Assembly: GCA_963680875.1 (NCBI GenBank)
Contig: OY804578.1
Location: 99,973,689 to 100,037,688 of the forward strand
Length of the DNA: 64,000 nucleotides
Source: Bathymodiolus brooksi
Lineage: Eukaryota; Mollusca; Bivalvia; Mytilida; Modiolidae
Direction: 5' to 3'
The notes under the pieces are model-generated. The model saw only the letters and a list, made by a program, of their open reading frames with translations. It did not search any database and was not told the origin of the DNA. Below are positions 12,221 to 23,372 of this stretch, in pieces (within the stretch, counting starts at the first letter, position 1; the number at the start of each line of letters is the position of its first letter). The translations under genes and the position numbers were made by a program.

Positions 12221-13525
12221 GAGAACTAAGGTACTTTCTTGGTCCTTAGGACTTGGACACTGTTTAGATGTACAATGTTGTCTTCACGTGAATAAACCTA
12301 ATGTACAAAATGTATATCACAATAATGCCTTTAAAGGCTTTATAGGCAAATACAACTGCATTTCCATTGCTGTTTTATTCTTTCTTTAAACTTCACAGAT
12401 CTGGCCTATGTTAAACTTGGGTCCCAAGAGCCCAGGAACCAATTAACTATTATAGAATATTTGTACTCTTGTAACTGTTTTCTTGTCAGAATTACTTTCT
12501 AGAACTATATTTTTGTTTTAGCTAGAAAATCTATTTGATAAATATTTTATTTTTTTACTTATTTGCTATTAAGATAAATTCAATATTAGAATGGTGGATA
12601 ACAATAGCATAGAGGGAATTCCAAAAAGTTATTCAACCTGAACCTAAATAAACAGACAAGGCATAAGCATAGAACACAATTTCCCTGTGCTCTAGTTTCA
12701 TGTATCAAGATATCAAGACCATAGCATGAATTTCAAACAATAAAGATAACATTTGTGTTGTATTAGTAGAATGTATTGTAATATGTTTAATTAAACAAAA
12801 TGGAAGAATGTGCCCATACAGCACGGATGACCCTGCTTCCAGGTAAAATAAACAGATATTCTTTGGCAAATCAAGGGGCATAACTCCAGAACGGAAAAAA
12901 TAGTGAAGTCCGATATTGTACTTGGCCTTCCGTTTATGGCCTTGCCTTTTGAATAAATTTCAAATGATTTTTTTGGGTTAAGGGGAACTTACGATATTGA
13001 GGGAAAACAAAAAGTGGGATGTACAAATATGGGTAAAACTTAATGCCCCCCTTTCCCCCTTTCTTTAAGCCAATTATTTTCTTCCAACTTATCTTACAGC
13101 TGATACATATGAAAAAGTCTCATGTGGGGATTGAAAAAGATCTATTTTTCACCTCTCAAGTGTCAACAAAGAATACAGTTACAATAAAGTATCTAAACAC
13201 GTCCCACAAATTCAAACATCCCCTGCCTGGCACAATAACTTATGTTTTATAGTATTGCACTTCTAGATACATGATTAATGTTTTTCATTCACTTTGTCCT
13301 ACACCTGAAGGGTTGATATTACACACTCAATGATCCGTCCTGTCTGTTTGCGATAAGACAGCTGTGTCAATGGGTGTCCTTGTCTAATCAAGTACAATTT
13401 TCTGAAAACCTGCATGTATTTAAAGGAAGGAAGTAAATTACGAAAAGATCTTTCTTCTAATTCGACCTATGTAATTTCATATCTATACAATAGTCAATAG
13501 ATAATTATCAAAATTTTTGATACAG
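12221..13525. other. unannotated AT-rich sequence
   Basis: No gene or clear repeat is supported. Confidence 0.5.
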
Positions 13526-13740
13526 GATTCTACATAAAGAGCATTGTTCTCAGTATATTTGCATGAGCTTAACAAAAATGTGTGGATTCTGACTGAATTT
13601 TCATGAACACAACAAAATGTGTCAATTCAATAAAAATATTTTTACTGAACTAGTAGTATATTAGCACAAGCAAAATGTGTGTCGATTCAATATTTGTCAC
13701 TGAATTAGCATGAGCACAACAATATGTCATCTTATAGTCC
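13526..13740. repeat. degenerate tandem repeat, ~60-bp unit
   Basis: Variants of CATGAGCACAACAAAATGTG followed by ATTCAAT and ACTGAATT recur about four times with substitutions and indels. This is an old array. Confidence 0.55.
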
Positions 13741-15784
13741 AGCACTTTGTGGCACATGAGTAGAATCTGAAATGTTGAGAAATAATTCTCTTTTTTTTTG
13801 CATTGTTTGTAAACTTAACCTGTATTTATCATTCCAAGTCTAATGGTCAGAAATCAACAAAAAAAATGTTTCACATAATTAGGGGGCATAACTCTTCAAA
13901 CCATCAAGGAAGTCACGTGAATGAACCATTCATCTATTCAGAAGTAATTATATACTTTATTTTGATGTCATAGGATCATTTTTATTTGTATGTTAATGTG
14001 CTAACATCTTGATGATTTTTTCTATTATTATGCCTTTACATGTAATGTAATATTACATTTTCTATTGTGTAATCTGAGGGCATCAGGGAAGATTAGTGTA
14101 GCTAACTGAGGTTACCCTCATAAAATAAAGTATTATTATTATTATTTTTATCAATCTATCCATCTAGAATTCTGTATCAATTGAAATGCTCTGCAGATGC
14201 ATGCATTTTATACTGTGCATATCAATGTATTTTCACCAGATCTTCATTTCTAAAAAAAAAAATCACCTTGACCCCTGGAGGTCATTTTACAAATCTTATG
14301 GCACAAATTGAATATTTTTATCAGCTTTATTCTTTTCAATAAGTCATAAAGGCATAAATATTATGTGACATTTTTATTATATTTTCATACCAGACAGATT
14401 ATTCAGGCACTCAAATAGGATTAAACACACCATTTTCCCAAATGAATTGATTATTCAAATACATAGAAGAGATTGATACGATACAATACAATTAGACAAA
14501 TGTCAAATAGATTGAATCAGCTGACAAAATAGAAACCAAGACCGCCAACATCCTAAACTGTTTACTATTTTAACTTAATTCTTTACTTTTTAAAGATGAG
14601 GCAATGTCCGACTTCCCAAAAAAATTATGTTCATTTCTCTGGGTAAGAAGACATTTTCGGATAATTCGCAAGCATCCTGTCAAATTAAAATATTACATCA
14701 ATCTTTCTGCGTTCCACTTTAGCCAACCTTAACAAAATGTAAGTTTGCCCAAACCTGACCCATCGGTGTTGGACATGGGTAAGTAGGTTGGTAGGGAAAT
14801 TAATTTTTCTTTTAAAATGTGTTAAAATTTGATACTATGGGACTTCAGCTAAATCCGGAATTTAAAAAAATACCTTGTTTTTGACGAAAAAAGAATTTGA
14901 GTAGGCACCTTTTTTTTATTCTGGTAAAACTGTTTTGGGCGATCAAACAATTTATTAATTCTAGATGTAAATAGAGAAAATTTTCACTTACAAGTAGTCT
15001 TCATTTTTGCTTACCAAATATTCTGAAATTTTGTGACTAACAAAAATCAAGTCTTTACATGACAACTTTTTATTTTTTTTTTATTAAAAATGGAGTTTTG
15101 TTGAAAGATCTGAATGACGTACACTTGCAGTATTCAATAGTATGTTTGCGGATTGGAAAATTTTGTACTTTACTGTTTAAACTATATCTTTATAGAGATC
15201 TCTTCAGTAACGACCGAGAAACAATTGTTTTATAATACAATACTTTGAAATGAAATCGTTCTTTTAAAATCCAACACAAAAAACATACAACTCTGCATCT
15301 CCCGTTTAAAAAGACAAATTCATTTATTTTGAGATAAGCCATCTTTATTTACATACTTGCGGTTTTCTCATTTGAGTGAATTTAAATTCAGTAGCCATTG
15401 TGGTTACACAGCTTATTTGTTCAAGTCTTAAGATCCTTGTCTCTTAATTGAGTAGGTGGAGTGCAGGTGGTGTGTAACAAGCTTAAAAGCAACCTCCATT
15501 TCTTTGAAATTTCTTGGTTTATACAACAAATTAAAACTCCATAACCACAGAATCTATCAAGCATCATAACAACTACATAGAATATATATTAAAACAAAAT
15601 CAATTTGTATCAACTCGTCAAATTTATAAAAATAAAAATTCAAATCTTTCTTTCAGTTATAAATCCTTATTATTTTATCAAAAATAAAATCATTGATTTA
15701 TTTGATAACTTACCTCTCACATTTTCATAACAGCAATTTGTTGTTAAATCTGTTAAATCTGGAAAAGAAAATTGAAGAAAACAA
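13741..15784. other. unannotated sequence, possible retroelement 3' end
   Basis: At 14075-14152 the phrase GGGAAGATTAGTGTAGCTAA, CATAAAATAAAG and then (TAT)n resembles a non-LTR retroelement 3' end with a short tandem tail. This is only suggestive; the remainder shows nothing I can support. Confidence 0.3.
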
Positions 15785-16482
15785 ATTAAATGGATTACTT
15801 TCACAAACCTACCACAAAGTCTGGGGATTTTCAATTTCATGAGCCTACCACAAAGTCTAAATTTCATGAACCTACCAGTCTAAATGTCATGAACACAAAG
15901 TCTGGAAGTTTTTAATTTCATGAATCTACCACAAAGTCTGGAAGTTTTTAATTTCATGAATCTACCACAAAGTCTGGAAGTTTTTAATTTCATGAATCTA
16001 CCACAAAGTCTGGAAGTTTTTAATTTCATGAACCTACCACAAAGTCTGGAAGTTTTCAATTTCGTGAATCCATCACAAAGTCTGGATGTTTTTAATTTCG
16101 TGAATCCATCACAAAGTCTGGATGTTTTCAATTTCGTGAATCCATCACAAAGTCTGAAGGTTTATTATTTCATGAACCTACCACAAAGACTGGAGGTTTA
16201 TTATTTCATGAACCTACCACAAAGTCTGAAGGTTTATTATTTCATGAACTTACCACAAAGTCTGGAGGTTTATTATTTCATGAATGCTACCACAAAGTCT
16301 TAATGTTTTCAATTTCATAAAACTACCATGCCATACACAAAGATTAAATTTCATGAACCCATCAAAGTATGGAGGTTTCTAATATCATGAACCCACCACA
16401 AAGTCTGGAGGTTTTTAATTTCATGAACCTACAACAAAATCTGGAGGCTTCTAATATCATGGGACTAAGACAAAGTCTAGAG
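15785..16482. repeat. minisatellite, 36-bp unit, about 19 copies
   Basis: The landmark CACAAAGTCTGGAAGTTTTT recurs every 36 bp in the central part, joined by AATTTCATGAA(T/C)CTAC. Because 36 is a multiple of 3, long frames open on both strands (a plus-strand run of MNLPQSLEVFNF units over 15920-16303). No start context, signal or domain supports translation, and units outside the core carry indels. Confidence 0.95.
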
Positions 16483-17282
16483 ATTTTGATATCTGTATAT
16501 TGGGTTATGTGAAACTAACAACCCAGTATTTTAGGCAACAGCTTAAACAGACATTTTTTTTTATTAAGACAGTTCTCTTGTATTCAATATATAAACTTAT
16601 TTTGTATAAACATGCTGATATTTTTAAAACATAAATCCATTCATGTTTTTTTTTCTCTCAATACATAAAAAGTTCCTTAAGCAAATTAATTGGATTGAAT
16701 TGAAAGTTTCATTTTAATTACAAGACAAACTTCATTGTACTTGAAACACTGCAGACACAAATTGACATGAAATAAGAATAAATTCCATCTAACTACTATA
16801 ATACAACCACTGATGAATACATTAATTTACTTTAATGATATGTAAATGAGATGTAGTTACTATATTTATGCTCTAAATAATTTTTTATTTCCAATTTAGT
16901 GTTTTTTACTGCCACGACATAACTGACATATTGTTGAAAGTGGCATTAAACACCATAACCCCTTCATAATTTTGTTTTTAGTGTTGCACTATTTATTTCC
17001 TGTATGTGACCAGTGAAGATATCATTTCCCCAATATCAAGAAAAAAAGTTGGAGTTAATTAAAATTCCTAAAAATCACACTTTTTATTTAAAATTATTTA
17101 AAAGAATTTGTCAATTTCACATATTAATAAATTTGTCTAATTCACATATTAATAAATCCCAAGTATTTAAAAAATAAAACTCTTCCAACATAAATTTAGA
17201 GTTGGTTACTTTTAAATTCTAACATGACTTCCTTCTTTCGATTTGTAGACAAACGAGCGATTTATCGATGGTATAATCTCAT
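16483..17282. other. AT-rich sequence with a small tandem repeat
   Basis: Apart from the SINE tail at 16905-16961, a ~27-bp duplication (TTCACATATTAATAAAT) is seen at 17115-17160. No gene is supported. Confidence 0.5.
16905..16961 (+). mobile_element. SINE family 1, 3' tail fragment
   Basis: CTGCCACGACATAACTGACA, ATTGTTGAAAGTGGCATT and AAACACCATAACC match the 3' end of family 1. The rest of the element is absent. Confidence 0.65.
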
Positions 17283-17873
17283 TTGCGCATGGCATGTGCT
17301 AAAAGGTGGAGTGGAGTCTTGAAGACTCCAAGTTGGAGTGTAGTTTATGATTTTTCTGTAGATGTATTTTGTAAACTAGGAATTGATAAATAAAAAAGTA
17401 GATGATTACTAGATATTTTAAATCTTTTCAACATTTCACACTACATCAATCATATCAAACAGACCACCCAAGTCCTAGATCTAAACTACCGAAACATTCA
17501 GCTTCTTTGCAGAACACATATTTTCATTTAAATGTTGACTGTGTTAGGAAGAAAAATCCACATTTTGAATTCAGAGATATCTTAATTCATAATGAAATCA
17601 AGCAGAATTTATCACCCGAGTATGAGCTGTTATTATGTTATTAGACTTGCTTGGTATTCAACATTGAATTATGGTCTGTTTGATATGATTGATGTAGTGT
17701 GAAATGTTGAAAAGATTTAAAATATCTAGTAATCATCTACTTTTTTATTTATCAATTCCTAGTTTACAAAATACATCTACAGAAAAATCATAAACTACAC
17801 TCCAACCTGGAGTCTTTAAGACTCCACTCCACGACTCCACTCCACCTTTTAGCACATGCCTTCGCACATGCGC
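17283..17873. mobile_element. long inverted repeat (fold-back element)
   Basis: The left arm (17283-17466) and right arm (17672-17873) are near-perfect reverse complements. For example, AAAGTAGATGATTACTAGAT on the left is mirrored by ATCTAGTAATCATCTACTTT on the right. The spacer is about 205 bp. The right arm carries a small internal duplication of an ACTCCACTCCAC motif. Such long-arm structures are typical of fold-back or MITE DNA elements, and a transcript would form a long dsRNA hairpin. The 80-codon frame over arm and spacer has no recognisable domain. No target duplication was found. Confidence 0.9.
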
Positions 17874-18004
17874 CAGTGAATGTGACTGACTTTTCCATTG
17901 GCAGCATAAATTGTGTGCGACATTTTCCGCAAACGTAAATATAAATTACCATCTTCCAATCAAAGTATACTACCGTATTTGTACTCTTAGACATATTAGA
18001 ATCG

Positions 18005-18160
18005 AAATAAATCCATGGAAGCCAGAATGTGTTTTGAGTTTTAACATGGGTTGGCAGATATTAGTAAATTTTATCCCTTGCCTCTGGTTCGGGATAAAAT
18101 ACTAATATTCGCCAACCCATGTTAAAACTCCCTACACATTCTGGCTTCCATGATTTATTT
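18005..18160. repeat. near-perfect palindrome with 13-nt loop
   Basis: The left arm (18005-18077) contains GGAAGCCAGAATGTG and AACATGGGTTGGC; the right arm (18091-18160) contains GCCAACCCATGTT and CACATTCTGGCTTCC. The loop is TTGCCTCTGGTTC. A short-loop 70-bp stem suggests a small MITE; no flanking duplication was evident. Confidence 0.9.
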
Positions 18161-18169
18161 CTTAATTCT

Positions 18170-18731
18170 TTTTTGTTTATTTTATACAACATGTGATCTT
18201 CAAACTCTCAAAGCAATGAATGTGTCCTCCTGTTCATGCTATTTTTTTTTAGTTTATTCTATAAAACATACATCAACAAAATCTCATGTTCCACAGAAGC
18301 TATCCTGTTCAGTCTAACTTTTTATATTTACTTTACAATCTTTGATGTATCATAGAAGGGGTCTCCATGTTCATTATAATTTATGTATTCATTTTTAGAT
18401 TATCTACAAAATCTCAAAGTGACACAGAATGTGTCTCCCTGTTAAGGCTATTTTTCTTTCTTAATTTGTTTATATATGTCAAAAAAATATCAAAATGCCA
18501 TGGAATGTGTCTCCCTGTTGAGGTAATTTTTTTGTTAATTCTATTGTGAACAAAATCTTTAAGTGCTATAGAATATTTTTCTTTGTTAATTTTTTATATG
18601 TCAACAAAATCTCAAAGTGTCAAAGAATGTGTCTCCCTAACATGTTAAGGCTATTATTTTTTGGGGGTTCATTTTTATATGTCAACAAAATTTCAAAATT
18701 TCATAGGATATGTCTCCATGTTCACGCTTAA
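18170..18731. repeat. degenerate tandem repeat, unit roughly 65-100 bp
   Basis: Variants of CAACAAAATCTCAAAGTG followed by GAATGTGTCTCCCTGTT recur about seven times, separated by T-rich linkers. Unit length varies through indels. Short overlapping frames here are by-products. Confidence 0.75.
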
Positions 18732-18929
18732 ATATTCTTGGGATTTAAGTGGTTGTGTATATTTAAAATAGACCTGTAAAAAATGGATTTTGTCAAGTGA
18801 AATTAAACAAATTAAAACTTCTTTCATACATTTTTATCAATGCATTATTTGCACAAGAATGAACAAAATAATTTGAACATTAACATTTAATATAATATGT
18901 GCCCCACCAGTTTTTTTTTTAGCAGATAT

Positions 18930-19135
18930 ATAATACATATTTTATACTAAAAAACAATCTCATTTCCAATTTCATATCTACACACATATTTTATACTAAA
19001 AAACAATCTTGTTTCCAATTTCATAATGTACACACATATTATATACTAAAAAAATAATGTTTCCAATTTCATAAAGTACACAAATATTTTATTCTAAAAA
19101 CAATCTTGTTTCCAATTTCACAATTTACAAAATTG
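18930..19135. repeat. tandem repeat, ~52-bp unit, 4 copies
   Basis: TTTTATACTAAAAAACAATC then TTTCCAATTTCATA and CACACATAT recur four times with substitutions. Confidence 0.8.
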
Positions 19136-19949
19136 CAACAATATGGAAATAGTTTAAAATTATTCAGAAATCACATTAATATATTTCTAAATTACTTGTA
19201 AACCTGTTTGTGAAATACTTTAATTAAATAATTGAAACCTTTTTACATTAATTCATCTTACACATCATAAAACTAGATATTTAACAGCTGTGCAACAAAA
19301 CACTGCACAGGCCCTCTTTCCCAAAATATCCTAAAAGCTAGACATAGCCCTGATTATACCAGACTTGTGCAAACTTTATCAATATATGTCATAGGTAAAA
19401 ATATTTCTTATCTTTTTTAAGAGAAGCACAAGTATTTAAAACAGCCTTCATACCAAGGTCAGCTGTCTGGGTCACAACCACACTTAGTTACTGGTGCATA
19501 TCAGTTTTAAATAGTTTAAAAATGAGTGTCATTAAGTTTACACATGAAATTTTAACTTTAATGTATTATTTATAGAAGTTTGAATGTATTTGATATACTT
19601 TTAAGATATACCTATTTCTTAAATGAATGCTTTTTAAATAGTTTAAAAATGAGTATAAGTTTACACATGAGTGTGGTTTTAATACAATGTAAAACTGCAT
19701 GTCCACTGTTACCATGAAGGATGTTCACCTATAAGGAGAATGTCCTTGTGACTCTGGCCATTATTTATTACAAGTCAGTAACCCCCACAGCATGTTAATG
19801 ATCAAACACAGGTAAATAACCTCATGACAGTAATCTTGAAAAAAATCTTCAACACAATGTCAGGTCAAGCTGCTCTGTTAACAATAAATACTCATTATAC
19901 ATGCATCCATCTTATATGTAACCTTTAATGTTGAGAGAATATGTCAAGT
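19136..19949. other. unannotated AT-rich sequence
   Basis: A TTTAAATAGTTTAAAAATGAG phrase of about 20 bp is duplicated at 19505 and 19630. Nothing else is supported. Confidence 0.5.
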
Positions 19950-20270
19950 CAATGAATGTAATCAAGATGTTAGTCTTAATGCATAACACCAAGACATGTG
20001 TCAGTCTACATGCATACCACCAAGACATGTGTCAGTCTACATGCATACCACCAAGACATGTGTCAGTCTACATGCATTCAATTAAGACATGTCAGTTTAA
20101 ATGTATAACACCAAGACATGTGTCAGTCTACATGCATACCACCAAGACATGTGTCAGTCTACATGCATACCACCAAGACATGTGTCAGTCTACATGCATT
20201 CAATTAAGACATGTCAGTTTAAATGCATAACACCAAGAAGTGTGTCAGTCTACATGCATACAATTAAGAC

Positions 20271-21389
20271 TAGTCCGAGATTCCTCTGTCGTTTAACGGC
20301 ATTGATAAAGTTGCTGTAGCCGTTCAACGTCAGAGGGTGATATATACGGAAAACAGCGAATTTGCCTCACCAGCTCTAGGATCGGCACATTTCCACGTTT
20401 CGTGGCTATCAGATTTTATTTTCTATCAGAAACCCTTATATAAATCGCTTCACCAATCATTTTTCTATTCATTCAAAACCATCTTACCCTCAGAAAGTGG
20501 TGTTACACTCCATTACAGCACGATTTTGCCTTAGATCCTATTATTCCGCCATTTGACTTCCATTTTCGAATCTACAAACGTGATCTCGCAATACTAACTG
20601 AATGATAACAGTAACGCATTGCATGATGGGAGCTACTTAATTCAGCGCACCAAATTATTTGAGCATTATTTGTATACATAAACATTCAAATCACATGGAA
20701 GACCATACATTTAAGCGTATTCTACAGGACAAACAGTCCATCTATAGATCAAAGCAAAGCAGAAGGAAATAATACAGAATGTGTTGGAAAGAAAAGATTC
20801 AATGGCAGAGTGTTGCCAATGGGCTTCGGAAAGAGCATGTGTTACGTCCCCCTTTTTTGGACAAGGTACTACATCATTTTTTTTTTCTTATGGTTATCTG
20901 TAATTCACTATTGCTGTTAAAATCATTACCAATCAATATAATCAACTGTATTAAATTTTATGTTAATTGTTCTGCCTTAACAGGCGTGTATGATTGGCAA
21001 TACAAATATTTGTTTGTTTGTTTATATGCAAATCATCTCCCATGATACATTGCGGTAATCGTGGTTTTCTCGTAGTCACGTGACAAATGTTTGAAAAATG
21101 GAAGTCAAATGGCGGAATCATAGGATCTAAGGCAAAATCGTGCTGTAATGGAGTGTAGCACCACTTTCTGAGGGTAAGATGGTTATGAATGAATAGAAAA
21201 ATGATTGGTGAAGCGATTTATACAAGGGTTTCTGATAGAAAATAAAATCCGATAGCCACGAAACGTGGAAATGTGCTGACCCAGAGTTGGAGAAGCAAAT
21301 CCGCTGTTTTCCGTATATATCACCCTCTGACGTTGAACGGCTACAGCAACTTTATCAATGCCGTTAAACGACAGAGGAATCTCGGACTA
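20271..21389. mobile_element. Mutator-like element with ~300-bp TIRs and 9-bp TSD
   Basis: The element is 1119 bp. Its left terminus (TAGTCCGAGATTCCTCTGTC) is mirrored exactly at the right, and the two terminal inverted repeats match closely for about 300 bp (20271-20571 and 21090-21389), with weaker similarity further in. The 9-bp sequence AATTAAGAC flanks it at 20262-20270 and 21390-21398. Long TIRs plus a 9-bp duplication are the hallmark of the Mutator (MULE) superfamily. It has no transposase, so it is non-autonomous. The centre holds a helicase-like gene fragment, annotated separately. Confidence 0.88.
20748..20865 (+). pseudogene. decayed RecQ-type helicase exon fragment in the MULE
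   Basis: From 20748 one frame reads KQKEIIQNVLERKDSMA; the next frame from 20810 reads VLPMGFGKSMCY; a third gives PPFLDK up to 20865. In order these resemble the start of a RecQ-family helicase domain: the Q-rich segment before motif I, the Walker A loop (usually PTG(F/Y)GKS), then a hydrophobic stretch with an acidic end. The threonine of the Walker A motif is methionine here. A 2-bp insertion near 20808 and a further small indel near 20848 break the frame, and a stop codon lies just before 20748. It is followed immediately by GTACTA, a possible splice donor. RecQ helicases are 3'-5' DNA unwinding enzymes; this fragment cannot make one. It is most simply a captured host exon, or a relic of a helicase gene associated with the element. 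Confidence 0.55.
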
Positions 21390-21478
21390 AATTAAGACAT
21401 GTCAGTTTAAATGCATATAATCAAGACATGCAAGACATAATGCATACAATTAAGACATGTTAGACTAAATGCATACCA

Positions 21479-22010
21479 GGGACCCGGGTGGCTCAATGAA
21501 TTAGGTAGTTGGATTACCTAACAACTCATACAAGCCTATCACGGATTACCTAACAACTCATACAAGCCTATCACCAATACGGTGTGGGTTCGTGCCCAGC
21601 TTTGTAAATTACAACAAGAAATGTGTGCATCACAAAATACACCCGTCTACATAAATTATCAAACGGTATAATGGTAATGACCCCAAAATAAATAGGGTTC
21701 TTCCCCTTCCACAGGGGAATCATGTGACCAAGTTTGGTAAAGATTCGATATACAGAACTAAAGTTATTGTGTGGAAACTTGTGTGGGTGCCCGCCATACC
21801 CAATCACATAATACGGACTGTCTCGAGATGGGCGCATAAAAAGGGTGCACTCGACTCGCACCCGCAAGTGATAAAGCTTACCAGTTGCTTACCCATGGTC
21901 GTTGGTTCCCTCCGGGTACTCCGGCTTCTTCCACCACTAAAACTGGCCGCCATAATATAGCTGAAATATTTCTGAAAGTTGCCTTAAACACAATAAAACA
22001 AACAAACAAT
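21479..22010 (+). mobile_element. tRNA-derived SINE, family 1a, with 14-bp TSD
   Basis: The head GGGACCCGGGTGGCTCAATG carries box A (TGGCTCAATGA), and GTGGGTTCGTGCC is box B-like. A 32-bp segment beginning GGATTACCTAACAACTCATA is duplicated in tandem (21512-21543 and 21544-21575). The body includes GTGACCAAGTTTGGTAAAGA and ACTCCGGCTTCTTCCACCAC. The 3' end has ATAATATAGCTGAAATATTT and an A-rich tail of AAAC units. CTAAATGCATACCA flanks it at 21465-21478 and 22011-22024. At 532 bp it is about twice the size of the other copies, with an extra central block. Confidence 0.9.
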
Positions 22011-22230
22011 CTAAATGCATACCATCAAGACATGTCAGTCATAATGCATACAATTAAGACATGTGTCAGTCATAGTGCAGACCATCATGACATGTCAGTC
22101 ATGATGTATGCAGTAAACAAATATCAGTTTTAAAATGCATACCATCAAGACATATTAGTCATAATACATCATAATACTTCAGCTAAATGCCTAAAATTAA
22201 AACATGTCTGTCAAAATGCATGCAACTAAG

Positions 22231-22619
22231 TAGGGGTGAAACGATACACTTTTTCCACAAGCGATACATATCGCGATATTTGATATGTATTACGATACGT
22301 ATCACGATACGTTTTATAGGAAACTGTAACTATTCCTTGAAGTCCATGCTGGTCGACATGCTTTTTTTTTATACGAGGTCGCTTAAGTACTAGCGGAAAT
22401 TATGAATATTTAATATTTGATTAATTAATTTTAAAAGTGTAAATTAATCGATTCATTTTTCTCAAAATATTAATTAAATGATCACCAAAAGAAGAAAACG
22501 GAAGTTCAACACTACTTTTTTTCAAAAAATGAACATCATATCGTTTGTATCATAAGTGGCCCGAACCATCCCCAAAATAATCGTGATTTCGGTACATACG
22601 GTGAATCGCTTCCCCCTTA
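22231..22619. mobile_element. hAT MITE with 8-bp TSD
   Basis: A 389-bp element whose ends TAGGGGTGAAACGATACAC and (reverse complement) TAAGGGGGAAGCGATTCAC match at 15 of 19 positions. The exact 8-bp repeat CAACTAAG flanks it at 22223-22230 and 22620-22627. A (T/C)AGGGGTG start and 8-bp duplication fit the hAT superfamily. Internally there is a run of CGATAC/GTATCG motifs near the left end. No coding capacity. Confidence 0.88.
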
Positions 22620-22904
22620 CAACTAAGACATATGCATCTTCTTATGGCAAGAGAAATGTCAATTATGCATACAATCAAGACATGTCATTAGTAATGCATA
22701 CAATCAAGACATGTCATTAGTAATGCATACAATCAAGACGTGTCATTAGTAATGCATACAATCAAGACATGTCATTAGTAATGCATACAATCAAGACATG
22801 TTATTAGTAATGCATACAATCAAGACATGTCATTAGTAATGCATACTATTAAGACACATGCCAGTCACAATGCATACAACAGAGACATATGAATCTATCT
22901 TAGC

Positions 22905-23174
22905 TTGATTGATTTGATTTTTGGTGTTTTAATGCCACTTTCAGCAATATTTCAGCTATATCATGGCGACCAGTTTTAGTGGTGGAAGAGTCCCCGGAGA
23001 GAACCACCAACCATGGGCAAGCAACTGGTAAAGTTTATCACTTGCGGCTGCAAGTCAAGTGCACCCTTTTTTGTAATGTACAAAGCCAGGCGCGAACCCA
23101 CACCATATTGGTGATAGGCTTGTATGAGTTGTTAGGTAATCCAACTGCTTAACTCATTGAGCCACCCGGGCCCT
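22905..23174 (-). mobile_element. tRNA-derived SINE, family 1a, with 11-bp TSD
   Basis: The minus-strand head matches that at 21479 (GGGCCCGGGTGGCTCAATGA, box B GTGGGTTCGCGCC) but without its internal 32-bp duplication or central block. The tail has ATGATATAGCTGAAATATTG and GGCATTAAAAC. TCTATCTTAGC flanks it at 22894-22904 and 23175-23185. Confidence 0.92.
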
Positions 23175-23197
23175 TCTATCTTAGCATCCTCAGGTGT

Positions 23198-23326
23198 TGA
23201 TTGATTGAATGATTTATGGTGCACTTTCAACAATATTTCAGTTATATCGTGGTGGTCAGTTTTATTGGTGGAGGAAACCGGAGTACCTGGACAAAACAAT
23301 AGACCTGTTGCAAGTCACTGACAAAC
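23198..23326 (-). mobile_element. SINE family 1, 5'-truncated, with 10-bp TSD
   Basis: Only the 3' half is present (ACGATATAACTGAAATATTG, core GGTACTCCGGTTTCCTCCAC). CCTCAGGTGT flanks it at 23188-23197 and 23327-23336. It inserted only 13 bp beyond the end of the preceding SINE. Confidence 0.88.
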
Positions 23327-23372
23327 CCTCAGGTGTCAAGAGGCATGTCATTATGTATATAATCAAGACATA

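Larger units (their letters stand above)
19950..23372. repeat. 29-31 bp minisatellite split by five insertions
   Basis: Units built on AAGACATGT, a variable stretch and ATGCATAC occur in blocks at 19950-20270, 21390-21478, 22011-22230, 22620-22893 and 23337-23372. The first block has a 31-bp unit (CATACCACCAAGACATGTGT then CAGTCTACATG) and the fourth a 29-bp unit (CAATCAAGACATGTCATTAG then TAATGCATA). Once the interposed elements are removed the blocks join in register, so this was one continuous array of about 30 units. Confidence 0.93.

Noticed and set aside
15920..16303. 127-codon frame of MNLPQSLEVFNF repeats
   Set aside because: The 36-bp minisatellite opens frames on both strands because the unit is a multiple of 3; units outside the frame carry indels.
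19975..20270. CRISPR-like appearance of the 31-bp repeats
   Set aside because: The units are directly tandem with no unique spacers, in eukaryotic DNA without cas genes.
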